Source: Theristus sp. LFF4_11 (lineage: Eukaryota > Nematoda > Chromadorea > Monhysterida > Xyalidae). Taken from it: a DNA stretch of 64,000 bases. The notes below the pieces were generated by a model. The model made no database searches. It was not told where the DNA came from and saw nothing but the letters and a program-made list of their open reading frames with translations. Where the stretch lies: positions 124,001 to 188,000 of the forward strand of contig JASANC010001605.1 of the NCBI GenBank assembly GCA_030248135.1. The letters are read 5' to 3'. A program made the position numbers and the translations under genes. How positions within the stretch are numbered: position 1 is the stretch's first letter; each line of letters starts with the position of its first letter. Below are positions 46,015 to 56,000 of this stretch, in pieces.

Positions 46015-47848
46015 ATGGGCAGCAAGCGCGCTGGTCTGTCGCCACTGCGGGCGCATCGGCCGACGACCGCGGCGGGCAGACGCAGGAGCAGCGACGAACT
46101 GCAGGTGCAGCCGTTGCCACGGTCACGCGGGACGGCCAGACGGCACTCGCTGGAAAGTCCGGTCAGACGGCCGCTCTCGTCGAACCGGTGTGTTGGAGAA
46201 CAACACTTGGGGTGGGCCATCAAAATACAACGTCGGAATCAACAATTTACACTTGAATTTAAAAAAAAAGCAGACACTTGCCTGGTTTGAAGTCAACTAA
46301 AGTCAAATGAAAGCTTCAGGTTTTCAATGTTGAAGCAGAAAAACCTCACAATATTTTTTTGCCAGATACGACAACCGCAGTCACTCGACGATGCCGCGCG
46401 CACGTCAAGGCGCGTTCAACCGACGCGAATACAAGGTGTGTCTGTTTGAGTTGCTCACAGACGCTGGAAACGTTTGTTTTCACAGTTCTGCTGTTGCAGG
46501 GCCGACTGAGCAACGCAAGCCATCATTCGTTGAACTTGGACACAGACCCGGTCTATGATGAGTACGAACGGATCCAAAATCACGAGAACTTCAGTAACCA
46601 GCACCATCGAAACCAGTTTGGAAATCACGATCCATACAACATTGACGATGACATCATGTAAATGCCTCGGCTGGTTTCCGTTGTTATTGTCGAGCACACA
46701 GTGATGTGCAAAAAAATCACGCTGTTTAGCTATAGCTAGCTACGTATGTACATAATGCGTCAAATCCCTGCTTTTTTTGATTTCACTCCTAGAATCCCAG
46801 ATTCCATTAGATTCTCGGTTAAAGCGGTATTCATGAAGCAGTATTTAGTGCCGCTTAGCTACGTTTATTAGCTATCACTAAATATTGCTTCATGAATGCC
46901 CTTTCACTCAAACTGAACAAGAGTGAATTCCATGCCAGGCGTAACTACGACTCAACGAAAGCGTACGGCTACAACGAGTGGTCACGACAGCCGTACAGCG
47001 AGAACGATCTGAACAGCTATCTGCCGGGCATGTACGAGCGAGAGTACAACTCAATCTTGGACGAGACACACCGGCAAGACGACATTGACTCCGCGTATGA
47101 CTCGAAAAGTGCGCTGCCATTTATATACACCACACACTGAGAAACAAGATCAACAAAACATGTTGAAGGACAATTTGTGGAATGGAGCTTTTAGTAGAAC
47201 AACAAAAAGTTTTTAACGTGTGTCAGTCAAACCAAAACTGGTATTTTTTAACGCTATTTTCTTTATCGGCTGCAAACATGTCTGGCTTATGCTGATTGAC
47301 TGCGTGCTGACGCGATGATTTTGATGCCTCTAATCTTCATCCATGAGAACGCGGGGGCTACTAGCACGGCTACTAAAATTGCGTTCACATAAAAAATGCT
47401 AAACTTTCTCAGTGAACTGCAGCGACTTTCAGAGTCGTACGAGCGCGATCGTTCGTCGCCGGAGTCGTCGCCGCCGGCCAGCCGTCACCGTCGTCACAGC
47501 GTCACCAAGAATCGCTCATTAGAAGACGAAATTGAGCGTCGACGTGCGCTGCGCAGCAAAGACGCCAAAAGCAACAACAACGATAGTCGCCGTTACGCGG
47601 ACGATTCGCCGCCGATTGGGAAACGAAAAAACTCGGTGAAATTCCGACGTGACAGCCGCGATTCGCTGGACGAGCTGCGAGAGTTGCGCAGTGTTGATCG
47701 TAAACTGAGCGATGTTGATCGCGAGATGCACCACCGAGGCGCCAGGGACTATCGCGATGATGAATTGGACGACAGGCGACGCGGCGGGCGGCGTCAGAAG
47801 AACAAACAGGGTGGTGAAAAGGAGAGCTCAACGTGTGTTGTGCTGTAG
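46015..47848 (+). CDS. Array gene E, Arg/Ser/Asp-rich protein with CAAX box, about 5 exons (328 aa)
   Basis: Exons 46015-46187, 46366-46435, 46500-46657, 46939-47108 and 47433-47848 join in one frame (329 codons). The N-terminus is basic with phosphorylatable serines (RRRSSDEL, RRHSLESPVRRPLSS). Middle exons are Tyr/Asn/His/Asp-rich (YDEYERIQNHENFSNQHH; GYNEWSRQPYSENDLNSYLP). The last exon is a long charged segment (SRHRRHSVTKNRSLEDEIE, DSRDSLDELRELRSVDRKL) ending in CVVL, a CAAX box; Leu at the last position predicts geranylgeranylation. The exon 4 to 5 join is the weakest: exon 4 also reads on to a stop at 47140, which would make two transcripts. It lacks the helix pair of C/D/F/G. AATAAA at 48119 is a good polyadenylation signal. 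Unknown function. Confidence 0.6.
46829..46898. mobile_element. Short palindromic MITE, second copy (array gene E intron 3)
   Basis: TATTCATGAAGCAGTATTTA...TAAATATTGCTTCATGAATG; arms of about 30 bp around a 6-base centre. Same family as 23558-23635. It lies 40 bp upstream of the acceptor of gene E exon 4. Confidence 0.8.
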
Positions 47849-48351
47849 ATGGGCAATACTGGGCATGCAACTGAGAGAGCATTGGTCACTGTGAGCGAAC
47901 GGACTTCGTCTGTTTCTACTTGGCATATCGCCGATAAACATGCAACATGGACAGAACGATTTGAACGGCCACTTAGACACGCACTGCAGGCTGCGTTCTG
48001 TGTTGATGTTGACACATTTTTGTAATTATTGTGTGCTGTTACTCAAAATTATCATTCCTGTTTCTGATTGGTAATTTCACCGCGGCTTGCTTTGTGTGAT
48101 TGTCTGATGTTTCATGTGAAATAAATTCCGTATGTAATTTTTCATTGATCGGCTGCTGCAAAACTGACTTCTCAAAAAAAAACTTACACTGTATTTAAGA
48201 CAGCAGTGGATGTTACTGAAAATTACACACTTTAACGAACAATATGGCAACGAGTAATGGTTGGGGGGCAGCAAAAGATCACAAAATAACCTGCCGTCTC
48301 GTAACACGCTTCGGTGCATTTCGCCCGTGTCACGCAAAGAATCGCCTGGAG
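47849..48351. other. Intergenic E-F
   Basis: 3' UTR of gene E with AATAAA at 48119-48124, then about 200 bp of sequence that should hold the gene F promoter and leader. No other feature. Confidence 0.45.
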
Positions 48352-50432
48352 ATGTCAACGTAAGAAAATTTGGAAAAAATTCAAATTTCTGATTTCTCAT
48401 AAATTTCAAAAACTAAAAAAAAACATTTTTTCAGTCGATCGAGCAGTCGACAGTTGCTGGAACCAGCGCGCTTTTTATACGAAGAGATCGATGCGTTGAA
48501 ACAGCACATTCTGGCCAAACACGCTGAGCTGTTGATCAAGCACAAAGAGCAACCTGTGCGCGTCTGCGAGTGGGCACTCGGACGACTGGAAACGGCGTGT
48601 TTGACTGTTTTTGGTTTATTTTTTGAAAGTTTCTTTTTTTCGATTTATTGAAAAAACATTTTGTTATCATACCAATTTTTAATGACGTTTGCAGACAATC
48701 GCAGAAATTGAACTTTTGGAACAAAAGTTCAACGATGCGGTGACCGAGGGCGAGCAGACGATGTCGGAAATGTACAGCGACCAGATGACACTGGCGCACG
48801 CCGCTGCGTTTCATGAAATTCACTTGGAGTTTCAGGTTCGGTTTATTTCAAAACTGCTGGCTACCGTAGCTGGCTCGCATTATGCAGAAGCTTGATAGAA
48901 ACAATCAACGGGCTACAAAGACTTAAGAAGTTTTTCGCTGCGAGATTTGCTGTGAATTCTCGGCACTCGTAAGAACTGTAAATTCAAATCTAATCAATCA
49001 GGAACTTAAGAAAAGTTACGATGTTTCGAAGTTACAAAGTTTCGAAGTTACAAAGTTACAAAGTTTCGAACTTACAAAGTTTCGAAGTTACAAAGTTTTG
49101 AAATTACAAAGTTTCGAAGTTAGAAAGTTTCGAAGTCACAAAGTTTCAAAGTTACGTAACTTCGATCTTTGTAACTTCGAAACTTTTATTTGTACCACCA
49201 GCTATCGTTTTGTGCCGTTTTTTCTTAAAGTTCCTGATTGATCAGATCTTAAGTTGTCCTGAAGGTATTTTACTCGGAGTGCAGAAAATAAACCTGGACA
49301 TGGACAAGATTCGAGCAATCAAACTGCGTGACACGCTGCAACGAGAGCAACAGCAGCTGCGCGATGACGGCGCCCCGTTGTACTACGAACACAACCATGC
49401 ACCAGCCAGCATTGTGACGTTCGACAGAACACAGGCGAAACGGGACGCTGCACGACGCCGCAAGGACAATCAGCAGCACTGCTTCGATCCGTATCACTAC
49501 CGGTATGGTGCCGATGTTGCCATTGCCTCAGTTTCAATACAAGCAGTATTCTGTCGTTCATTCAACCGCGACTTGCGCTAGCCAGCCACCGCCAATCAGC
49601 ACTGCCGGTTCAAATGCAACCAATCAATGCGTATGGTTGCAGACGTAAACACGGCCAGAACGTGCCCAATGTCGCAACACTCAGCAACGGCGTGCAAGTG
49701 ATCCCGGTTGTGTACACCTCCGTGCCCCCGTATCAGTCAGTCACGCCCACCGATCCGAACGCCGTCTTCCCGGAGCCGGTGCCTGCAACGCCAGAAGACG
49801 GGTAAACTGGCCGTGATCGGTGCATGATATTGTGATCCGACCCAACTGTTCAGGGGAACAATTTAGACAGCTGCGGAATGATGTGACAGCAAAATACTGC
49901 ACTTTGAAAAGTGCATCAACAAAACTTCCACTTTTTTTGCACTGAGCCAGCAAGTTGCAGAAAAATCAAGCGGCAAAATGCAATTATGTTTCATTGTGTC
50001 AAAATGAGCAATGAAAGAGTAACTCCACAAAGTCGTATATCTTTCTGCTTTATATTCAGCTGGCCAGTCACTCCACCACTAATCACCAACGCAAGTAACC
50101 AATCAGCAAGCAGGGCATCGTCATATGCAAAACCAGCATCGGTTATCAGCAATAAAACGTCGAAAACGGGGGCATCGAGCGCAGCAGACAATGGAGACGA
50201 CACAATAAAACGACCGATCCCGCCAGCCAATGAGCAGGCTGGCAATAAAATTGACGAAACACAAGCGAAAACTAACGAATTACTGGAGGCGCTTGACAAG
50301 AAGAAGCCGCTAGAAAACAATGGAACTGCGAGTGAAAAAGAATCAAATCCAAGCAGTCCAGTGAACGATGACAAGGAGAGCATGGCTGCTGACTCGCCAA
50401 GAACTGAGAAGAAAAGATGTGCGATCAGTTAA
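48352..50432 (+). CDS. Array gene F, prenylated (CAAX) helical protein, paralogue of D, 6 exons (356 aa)
   Basis: An 8-nt start exon (48352-48359: ATG, TCA, AC, donor GTAAGA) joins 48435-48606, 48695-48835, 49285-49502, 49643-49801 and 50060-50432 (357 codons). Exon 2 carries the first helix (EEIDALKQHILAKHAELLIK, VRVCEWALGRL; the CEW..xR motif is shared with D). Exon 3 is a 47-codon phase-0 helix exon as in D and G. Exon 4 is charged (AKRDAARRRKDNQQHC) and joins exon 5 as YRRKHG, the junction motif seen in B and C. Exon 5 is Val/Pro-rich. Exon 6 is Ser/Ala-rich and then repeats the gene D tail motif (KIDETQAKTNELLEAL), ending CAIS, a CAAX box. Prenylation and membrane tethering are inferred. 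Intron 3 holds a hairpin minisatellite. Confidence 0.78.
48986..49250. repeat. Inverted-repeat-bounded minisatellite (array gene F intron 3)
   Basis: Outer arms of about 30 bp (AATCAATCAGGAACTTAAGA near 48991 and TCTTAAAGTTCCTGATTGAT near 49223) are reverse complements. Between them lies an 8/16-bp tandem repeat of AAGTTACAAAGTTTCG (about 49015-49190), ending in a palindromic turn (AAGTTACGTAACTT). It looks like a small foldback element whose centre expanded as a minisatellite. Confidence 0.8.
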
Positions 50433-50755
50433 TGCGTGTGCTTGTGAACGCTTTTACAATTTTTAAATTCTTAAGATGTGTTTTCAGTTTTTGGGGTTTA
50501 CATTTTGGCTCACACAGACATCATTTGTCTCTAGCCATCAGCGTAACACGACCTCTGAACAAAGCAATCCGCAGAAAACAAAGGCTATCGATTTCTCACT
50601 GCCAGATTGCATAAAAGTATTGTTCAAGAAGTTTTTGTGTGTCCAGAATATTCAGTCCCCTCGGTGTGTCGTGTGTCAACAAGTGAGTTGACGTTTGTCA
50701 GCGTGTTTTCCTGCATCCAATGCCAACAGCTGCATTTGTTTGACACCAACAGAAC
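50433..50755. other. Intergenic F-G
   Basis: No exon or repeat recognised. ACCAACAG directly before AACATG of gene G may be a (trans-)splice acceptor. Confidence 0.4.
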
Positions 50756-52739
50756 ATGACTTCATACGCGCATTTGCGACCATCGGTGAAAGGAGCTGCG
50801 ATTGATCCGGCAAAGAAATGCAAATACGATCGCACTGTGCGGATGACGCAAGAGTGGACGCCAAAGCACACAGCCGTGCCAGTGTGAGACACGTTCGCAA
50901 TGGGAACAACTTCAGCTGATTGGGTGATGTACAGTGGCGGCCAAAAGTGTTGGAACGCTGCGCGCGTGTGTGCTGTGTATTGCACACGTGTTGCATCAGC
51001 CGTACAAACGCTATTAATTTACAGACAACGTTGGGTCAAAAAGTGTACCGTGAACCCAACGTTGCCCTTGAATTCCTACAGTATGGCCGAATAAATATGG
51101 CAGTCTCAATCAAGGCGAGATTAGTCACAGACTAGGAGTTTCCTTTCTCAAAAATGATAAGATATCCGCCAATCGAGTGTGCAAAGGTAGAAATAATGAA
51201 CAGAATAGCCCGAATTACCAATTAATTTTCAGAAACATGTAAAATTTGACACGCAGTTGGGTTTCTGAGCAACTTTTTTCTTTGATTCAAATTTCGCGCG
51301 CTCCTTGCACCCTGAAAAAAGCTGCCATGTTTAAACGGTCATACTGTATAATAGCGTTTGTACGGCTGATGCAACACGTGTGCAATACACCGCACTCACG
51401 CGCGCAGCGTTCCAACACTTTTGGCCGCCACTGAACGGAGTTTTGTGGATCCAACCGAGAACATCAAAATCGCCCACGCAGCTTGCAGAGAACAAACGCT
51501 GAAGAAGCCGGAGCCGCTGTTGGAGCCGTTGGCCGTGAAACGTGCGCTGCTGAACGAGCTCTACCACCGACTGATGCCCTACGAACGCCACTACGAAACG
51601 GCGTTACTCATCGAGGCTGCTCATCGGCTCAACGCGGTCACGGTTCACTTGTGTTGCATTATAAAAACATTCAAACATTTTGTTGACTAGGTCGAGCTGT
51701 AAATCGTAGGCTTTTGAATCGGGTTGAGCTAGCTGGCCAGAGATGCAGCCAATCAGCGTGTCGGACAAAACTGCATGCAAAACTGTCGATGACACGTTTG
51801 AATTCATTGCGCTCGCTTTGCAAACGCATTTTTTGCTGACTGTCAGGCGCACATGGAGATCGTTGGGCGTTACGACGCGCACACGCACGCGGCGCACACG
51901 TCGCAGGTGGCCGAGGCAGCGTTGCAGTACGCACTGGCCGGACGCGAACGCGACGAGGCGCTGGCGTTTGTGCACAAGCAACTCAAGGTGCAGTGAAACG
52001 TTTTTGGAAAAAGGGTCAACGTGAAAACAAATGAATGGTGACGAAGTTCTTTCAGCTGGTGGACGTGAGCGAGCGATGCTACTGCGACAGATGCAAGCCG
52101 GTGCATGACGCGCGCGACCGCTGGCAGCACACGCACGGACTCGCGACCGTCGAGACGTTCGTTGTAGCAGAGCGCGTTCGTTGCTTGTGCACGTCATCGT
52201 GGGCGACTTTGTCCACTGTGCAACATTACTGTGTTATCATGACAGAGTGCACGCTCTTCTGAGCGCGACTCTTTACCTACAGTATGGCCGAATAAATAAG
52301 GCAGTCCATCAAGGCGGGATCAGTCGCAGACTAGGAGTTGGCTTTTTTCAAAAAATGCCAACATAATTCCTAATCATGTGTGCAAGGGAGTAAGAATGAA
52401 CATAAAAGCACGAAGAATCCATTAGTTAAAAAACATGTCAAATTTGACACACAATGGGGTTTTTGAACGTCTTTTTGCTTTCATTCAAATTTCGCGCGCT
52501 CCTTGCACCCTGAAAAAAGCTGCCATGTTTACTCGGTCATTCCGTAAATTGTATTCGAAACCACTCGTTGCAGATACAACGAGTCTCGCCGTCGATTCGA
52601 GTACCGAATGCTGCCCCGCCAGCACACGGAGCAGCGCTGGGCGTTGACCATGGCACTGCCGGGCAGAACCTATGAGCAGGCAATGGGCTACGATGCCAAC
52701 GAGTCACAACAGAGCACACACCCGTTTGCGGTGCCCTGA
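50756..52739 (+). CDS. Array gene G, helical-module protein without CAAX box, 5 exons (about 233 aa)
   Basis: Exons 50756-50853 (or to 50882), 51441-51636, 51847-51987, 52056-52156 and 52574-52739. With the first option the lengths sum to 234 codons. Exon 2 holds the first helix (PLAVKRALLNELYHRLMPYE, LLIEAAHRLNA). Exon 3 is again exactly 47 codons in phase 0 (MEIVGRYDAH, AALQYALAGRERDEALAFVH), matching D and F. Exon 4 has a compact CYCDRCKPVHD knuckle comparable to the Cys exons of B and D. Exon 5 is Arg/Gln-rich and ends FAVP. The exon 1 to 2 intron contains two nested MITEs, and the right MITE end lies only about 8 bp from the exon 2 start, so that splice junction is uncertain. AATAAA at 52890 is the likely polyadenylation signal. 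Confidence 0.65.
50932..51433. mobile_element. Mariner-like MITE with about 85-bp inverted ends, hosting a second MITE
   Basis: Left arm CAGTGGCGGCCAAAAGTGTT... (50932-51016) and right arm (51350-51433) are reverse complements over about 85 bp with few changes. Between them lie a palindrome (ACAACGTTGGGT...ACCCAACGTTG, about 51022-51064) and the Tc1-type MITE at 51077-51348. CAGTGGCGGCCAAAA ends resemble Tc1/mariner termini. TA is present on the left flank only. Confidence 0.85.
51077..51348. mobile_element. Tc1/mariner-type MITE, about 270 bp, copy 2 (nested)
   Basis: TACAGTATGGCCGAATAAAT...TTTAAACGGTCATACTGTA, with TA at both edges. Inserted inside another MITE within intron 1 of array gene G. 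Confidence 0.9.
52278..52546. mobile_element. Tc1/mariner-type MITE, about 270 bp, copy 3 (array gene G intron 4)
   Basis: TACAGTATGGCCGAATAAAT...ACTCGGTCATTCCGTA. It occupies most of the intron before the last exon of gene G, ending about 28 bp before the acceptor. Confidence 0.9.
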
Positions 52740-53065
52740 GTACACTCTGGCACTCTGTCTAACTCCATTTGGATGCTCCATTTTACTGGCATTCCCACAA
52801 TAACAGCAACAGACGAGTTGTTAGCCCCATGATCACAACAACAATGGAAAAAAATCGAGCTTCTGTAAAATCTAGTCGATATTTCAGACAATAAAATCCG
52901 AATAGTGAGGAAAAAACACCCACCGAACACACGAGTATAAACAACAACGAAAAAAGTACAGAGTACAACGAGACAAGCAAAAAAAAGACGACTTCGAAAT
53001 TGTGAAACCGTAAAAAACTAAGAGAAAAAACAAGCAGAGACCGCCCAGTGGTGGTGTCCATAACA
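52740..53065. other. Convergent 3' ends of array gene G and the zinc-finger gene
   Basis: AATAAA at 52890-52895 on the plus strand probably ends gene G. A strongly pyrimidine-rich stretch on the minus strand lies at about 52900-53040. No exon. Confidence 0.5.
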
Positions 53066-56000
53066 TTATCCAGTCCACTGCTGGTACGGATTGCGTTTGC
53101 TTTTTATGGCACGCTGTGCCTGCAGCGACTCCCGATAGATGTGCGTCTGTCCCTTCATGTGTTCACTGTAGTCTTGCTGAGTGTTGAACTGCAGTTTGCA
53201 CACGTGACACACGAAGCCACCGCCACCGCCAGCTGTCATGCTCATTGGCGTCTGGTTGGTGCCAGTCGCGTAGGCGCTGTTGCTGAACGCTGAGTCCTTC
53301 GCTTTCTTCGGCTTCTGGTACAACGGCTGTGCTGCGCCTGCGAAAGCATTTTCGGTTGCACTCTTTTTTTATTTTAATTTTTCCCATTCGAATGTACCTT
53401 TTGTTAGCGCGCGCTTTGGAGCCGGATTCGATGGTTGCCTGAAAATAATGTCAATGTTTAACAGCCTCTCAAATGTACATTTTTACCATTGTAACGTAAA
53501 AACAGAACACACAAAAAAAGCCGAACTGAAGGTATACAACCATTCAGCATTGTAGTTCTTATAAATCCCATCAATCTTATCATATTCACAACAGATTACG
53601 TCACGCACGCACCACAACACCCGTTTCATTTTGCAGTCAACTGTTGTTAGAAAGTCAACCAGACAGAAAACTACAAGAAAACGACTTTCGCCCGTTGAGA
53701 AGCAAACGACGCACGTTTTCGCGGGCACTGCAGAGACAGCGGCCATGCCTCCCTCCTGGAACGCTTTCACCTTGCGCTGGTGGTTGGCGCCTTGAAAGTG
53801 AGACTTTGAGATTTGCAACGACGTCAGCTCAACGTTGCAGATCACGCACATCCAGATAGCCGGCTTCGTTTTGTATTTCTGAATGGTCATGAACGAAAAT
53901 TACGGCATCAAAGACATCACATCCACTGTAAATCTAATTAGGGCGCTAAATCAGCGGCAGCTAGCACACTTATGAGCAGTAAGCCAGACTTGAATATGCA
54001 CTGCGCGCTGTGTTTCAGTCGACTGCAAAACAGTCATTTGACTTGAGTACTTGACACCCATAAATTAACATCAAACATGAAATCAACATTCAATCATCAG
54101 CATCAGTCACCTTAATCATCCGTCGAATGATGTTTTCACCGGTAATTTTGTCCAAGTCCTCTTCACTAATCAGACCCCCCCTGATCAGTGGTCTCGCAAA
54201 GTACCGCCGCACATTACGATCGTGAGTCGATTTGTCGCTGTCCAAATAATGCTGCACTGACGGCATCACGCTGCGGAACTCGACATCACAGCTGAAAATG
54301 TCGAATTTGTCATATGTGTGTGATATTATGTCACAAATTAAGTCGCAAACAATAATCGTGAATCTAATTTTGCTAGCAGTTTATTTGAAACGCCAACAAA
54401 TAGTGTGAATTCATGAAAACAAATCATGTCCAAAACGAAATCGCAGACGAACATTCCACAATACTGTGGACTGCAAAAGTCGTCTGGCACCCCGCCAACG
54501 TGCTCTTCAAAGTATGAGATTGCCCGTTCGCCCGGTTGCTCTTTTGCCTGGAAACAGACAACAAACGATGAGACGCTGACGCATTCAACCATCGATTCAA
54601 ACTCAATGACAGCCTCATTCAAACTTGTTACCATCAATTTGCCGACACCCGGTGCTGGCAGGCCCTTTTTGATCATTTCCCGTTGCTCCAGTACTTTCGG
54701 TACGAACTGCGTTCGCCAAACGTTGTCCAGCTGAAACGAAACACATTTGTGGTTGTTGTTTTAACAATTCAGTCGCAAATCCGGTATCTCGAGGAAACAT
54801 CAATGGTGTGCAATCGAACCGCAAATCATAAGCAACGACGTGATCGGCTGCTTTTGAATTGGACTCATTGCTTTGCCACTCGGCCGGACGCAGCCAATCA
54901 GCAACCAGCCGACATACACCAGACATCCAAATGCCAGCAAACTCGCGCGTACTTCCGAGTTCATACAATAAACGTGCAACGTGCTCACTTTCGACTCCCA
55001 CTTCTTCCACTTGAACTCCTCGTCGACGTAGTCGAGACCATAGACGAAACGCGCGCTCGTCGGCTTCGTGCCGCGTTTCGTGTCGGGCAGATAGTCCCAC
55101 GTGAACTTCGGGTCGTAGTCCCAAATGGAGTTCTCGTAGCTTCGATCGAACAACGCCAACGAGAGCGAGTTGCTGTACGTCTTGAGGATGTGATCGCCGA
55201 AGTCGCCGAGTGTCTCGTACAGGTCCATCCAGAGCGCTTTCGGTGGCTCCGGAGGCGGCGGCGCCTGTCGAGGCGGTCGCTGCTCGAACAGCGGCCTGCG
55301 GTGCGTGGGCATTGCCGGTGGGCCGGGACGGGCGAATCGAGGAGGCATCGGGTGCCAACGGTTCAGAGCGGAATCCATTGGATCCTGCAAAGACAAGAAT
55401 GATCTGCTTTAATTAAACCCAATTTACAACCTTCGTTTCGATTATTTGAAAATGCGTATCAACTATTGACCTCAACACAGCTCTGTAAAAGGGTCATTCT
55501 CATTATCTTTCTTTCTCATCCTTCACTTCTGTTTAAACCTTTCCACTCGATGTTTGATCAATGTTTGACTCGCAACTAACTTCAACCAAAAAACGAACCA
55601 CAGCAGCAAACCAACCATTTCCGGATGTCCCATTTGTCTATAATCGTGCATCAGTTCATCAACAGCAGCCGCGCCCGGCGGCGGTGCTCCGTAGGCGACG
55701 GCGTTGTTCAGATACTCGGCCGCATCATCAAATCGACGTTCGCCCGGAGCAGCAGCCGCGCGCAAGCCACCGGCGTAGCCCATCGTTGCCAGCAGCTCGT
55801 GTTCGTTGGCGCCCGTCGGTGCGGCAGACGCCGCATGGCCGAGCAGCGGCTCGCGTCCGCCTGCGCCGCCGAGCACGGGCGCAGGCTGCTGCGTGAAATG
55901 AAACGACGACAGATGCCGGTTGAAGTTCGACTGCATCGGCGGCGCCGCCAGCAGACCCTCGCGACGGTCCACCTGCCATTCGCGACCAGGCTCGAACAGG

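Noticed and set aside
46939..47140. Gene E exon 4 as a terminal exon ending at 47140
   Set aside because: Possible, but an in-phase donor at 47108 joins the CAAX-ending exon; kept as the alternative only.
54683..55402. Plus-strand 239-codon open frame
   Set aside because: Antisense shadow of zinc-finger gene exons 3 and 4; no recognisable motif and no splice logic.
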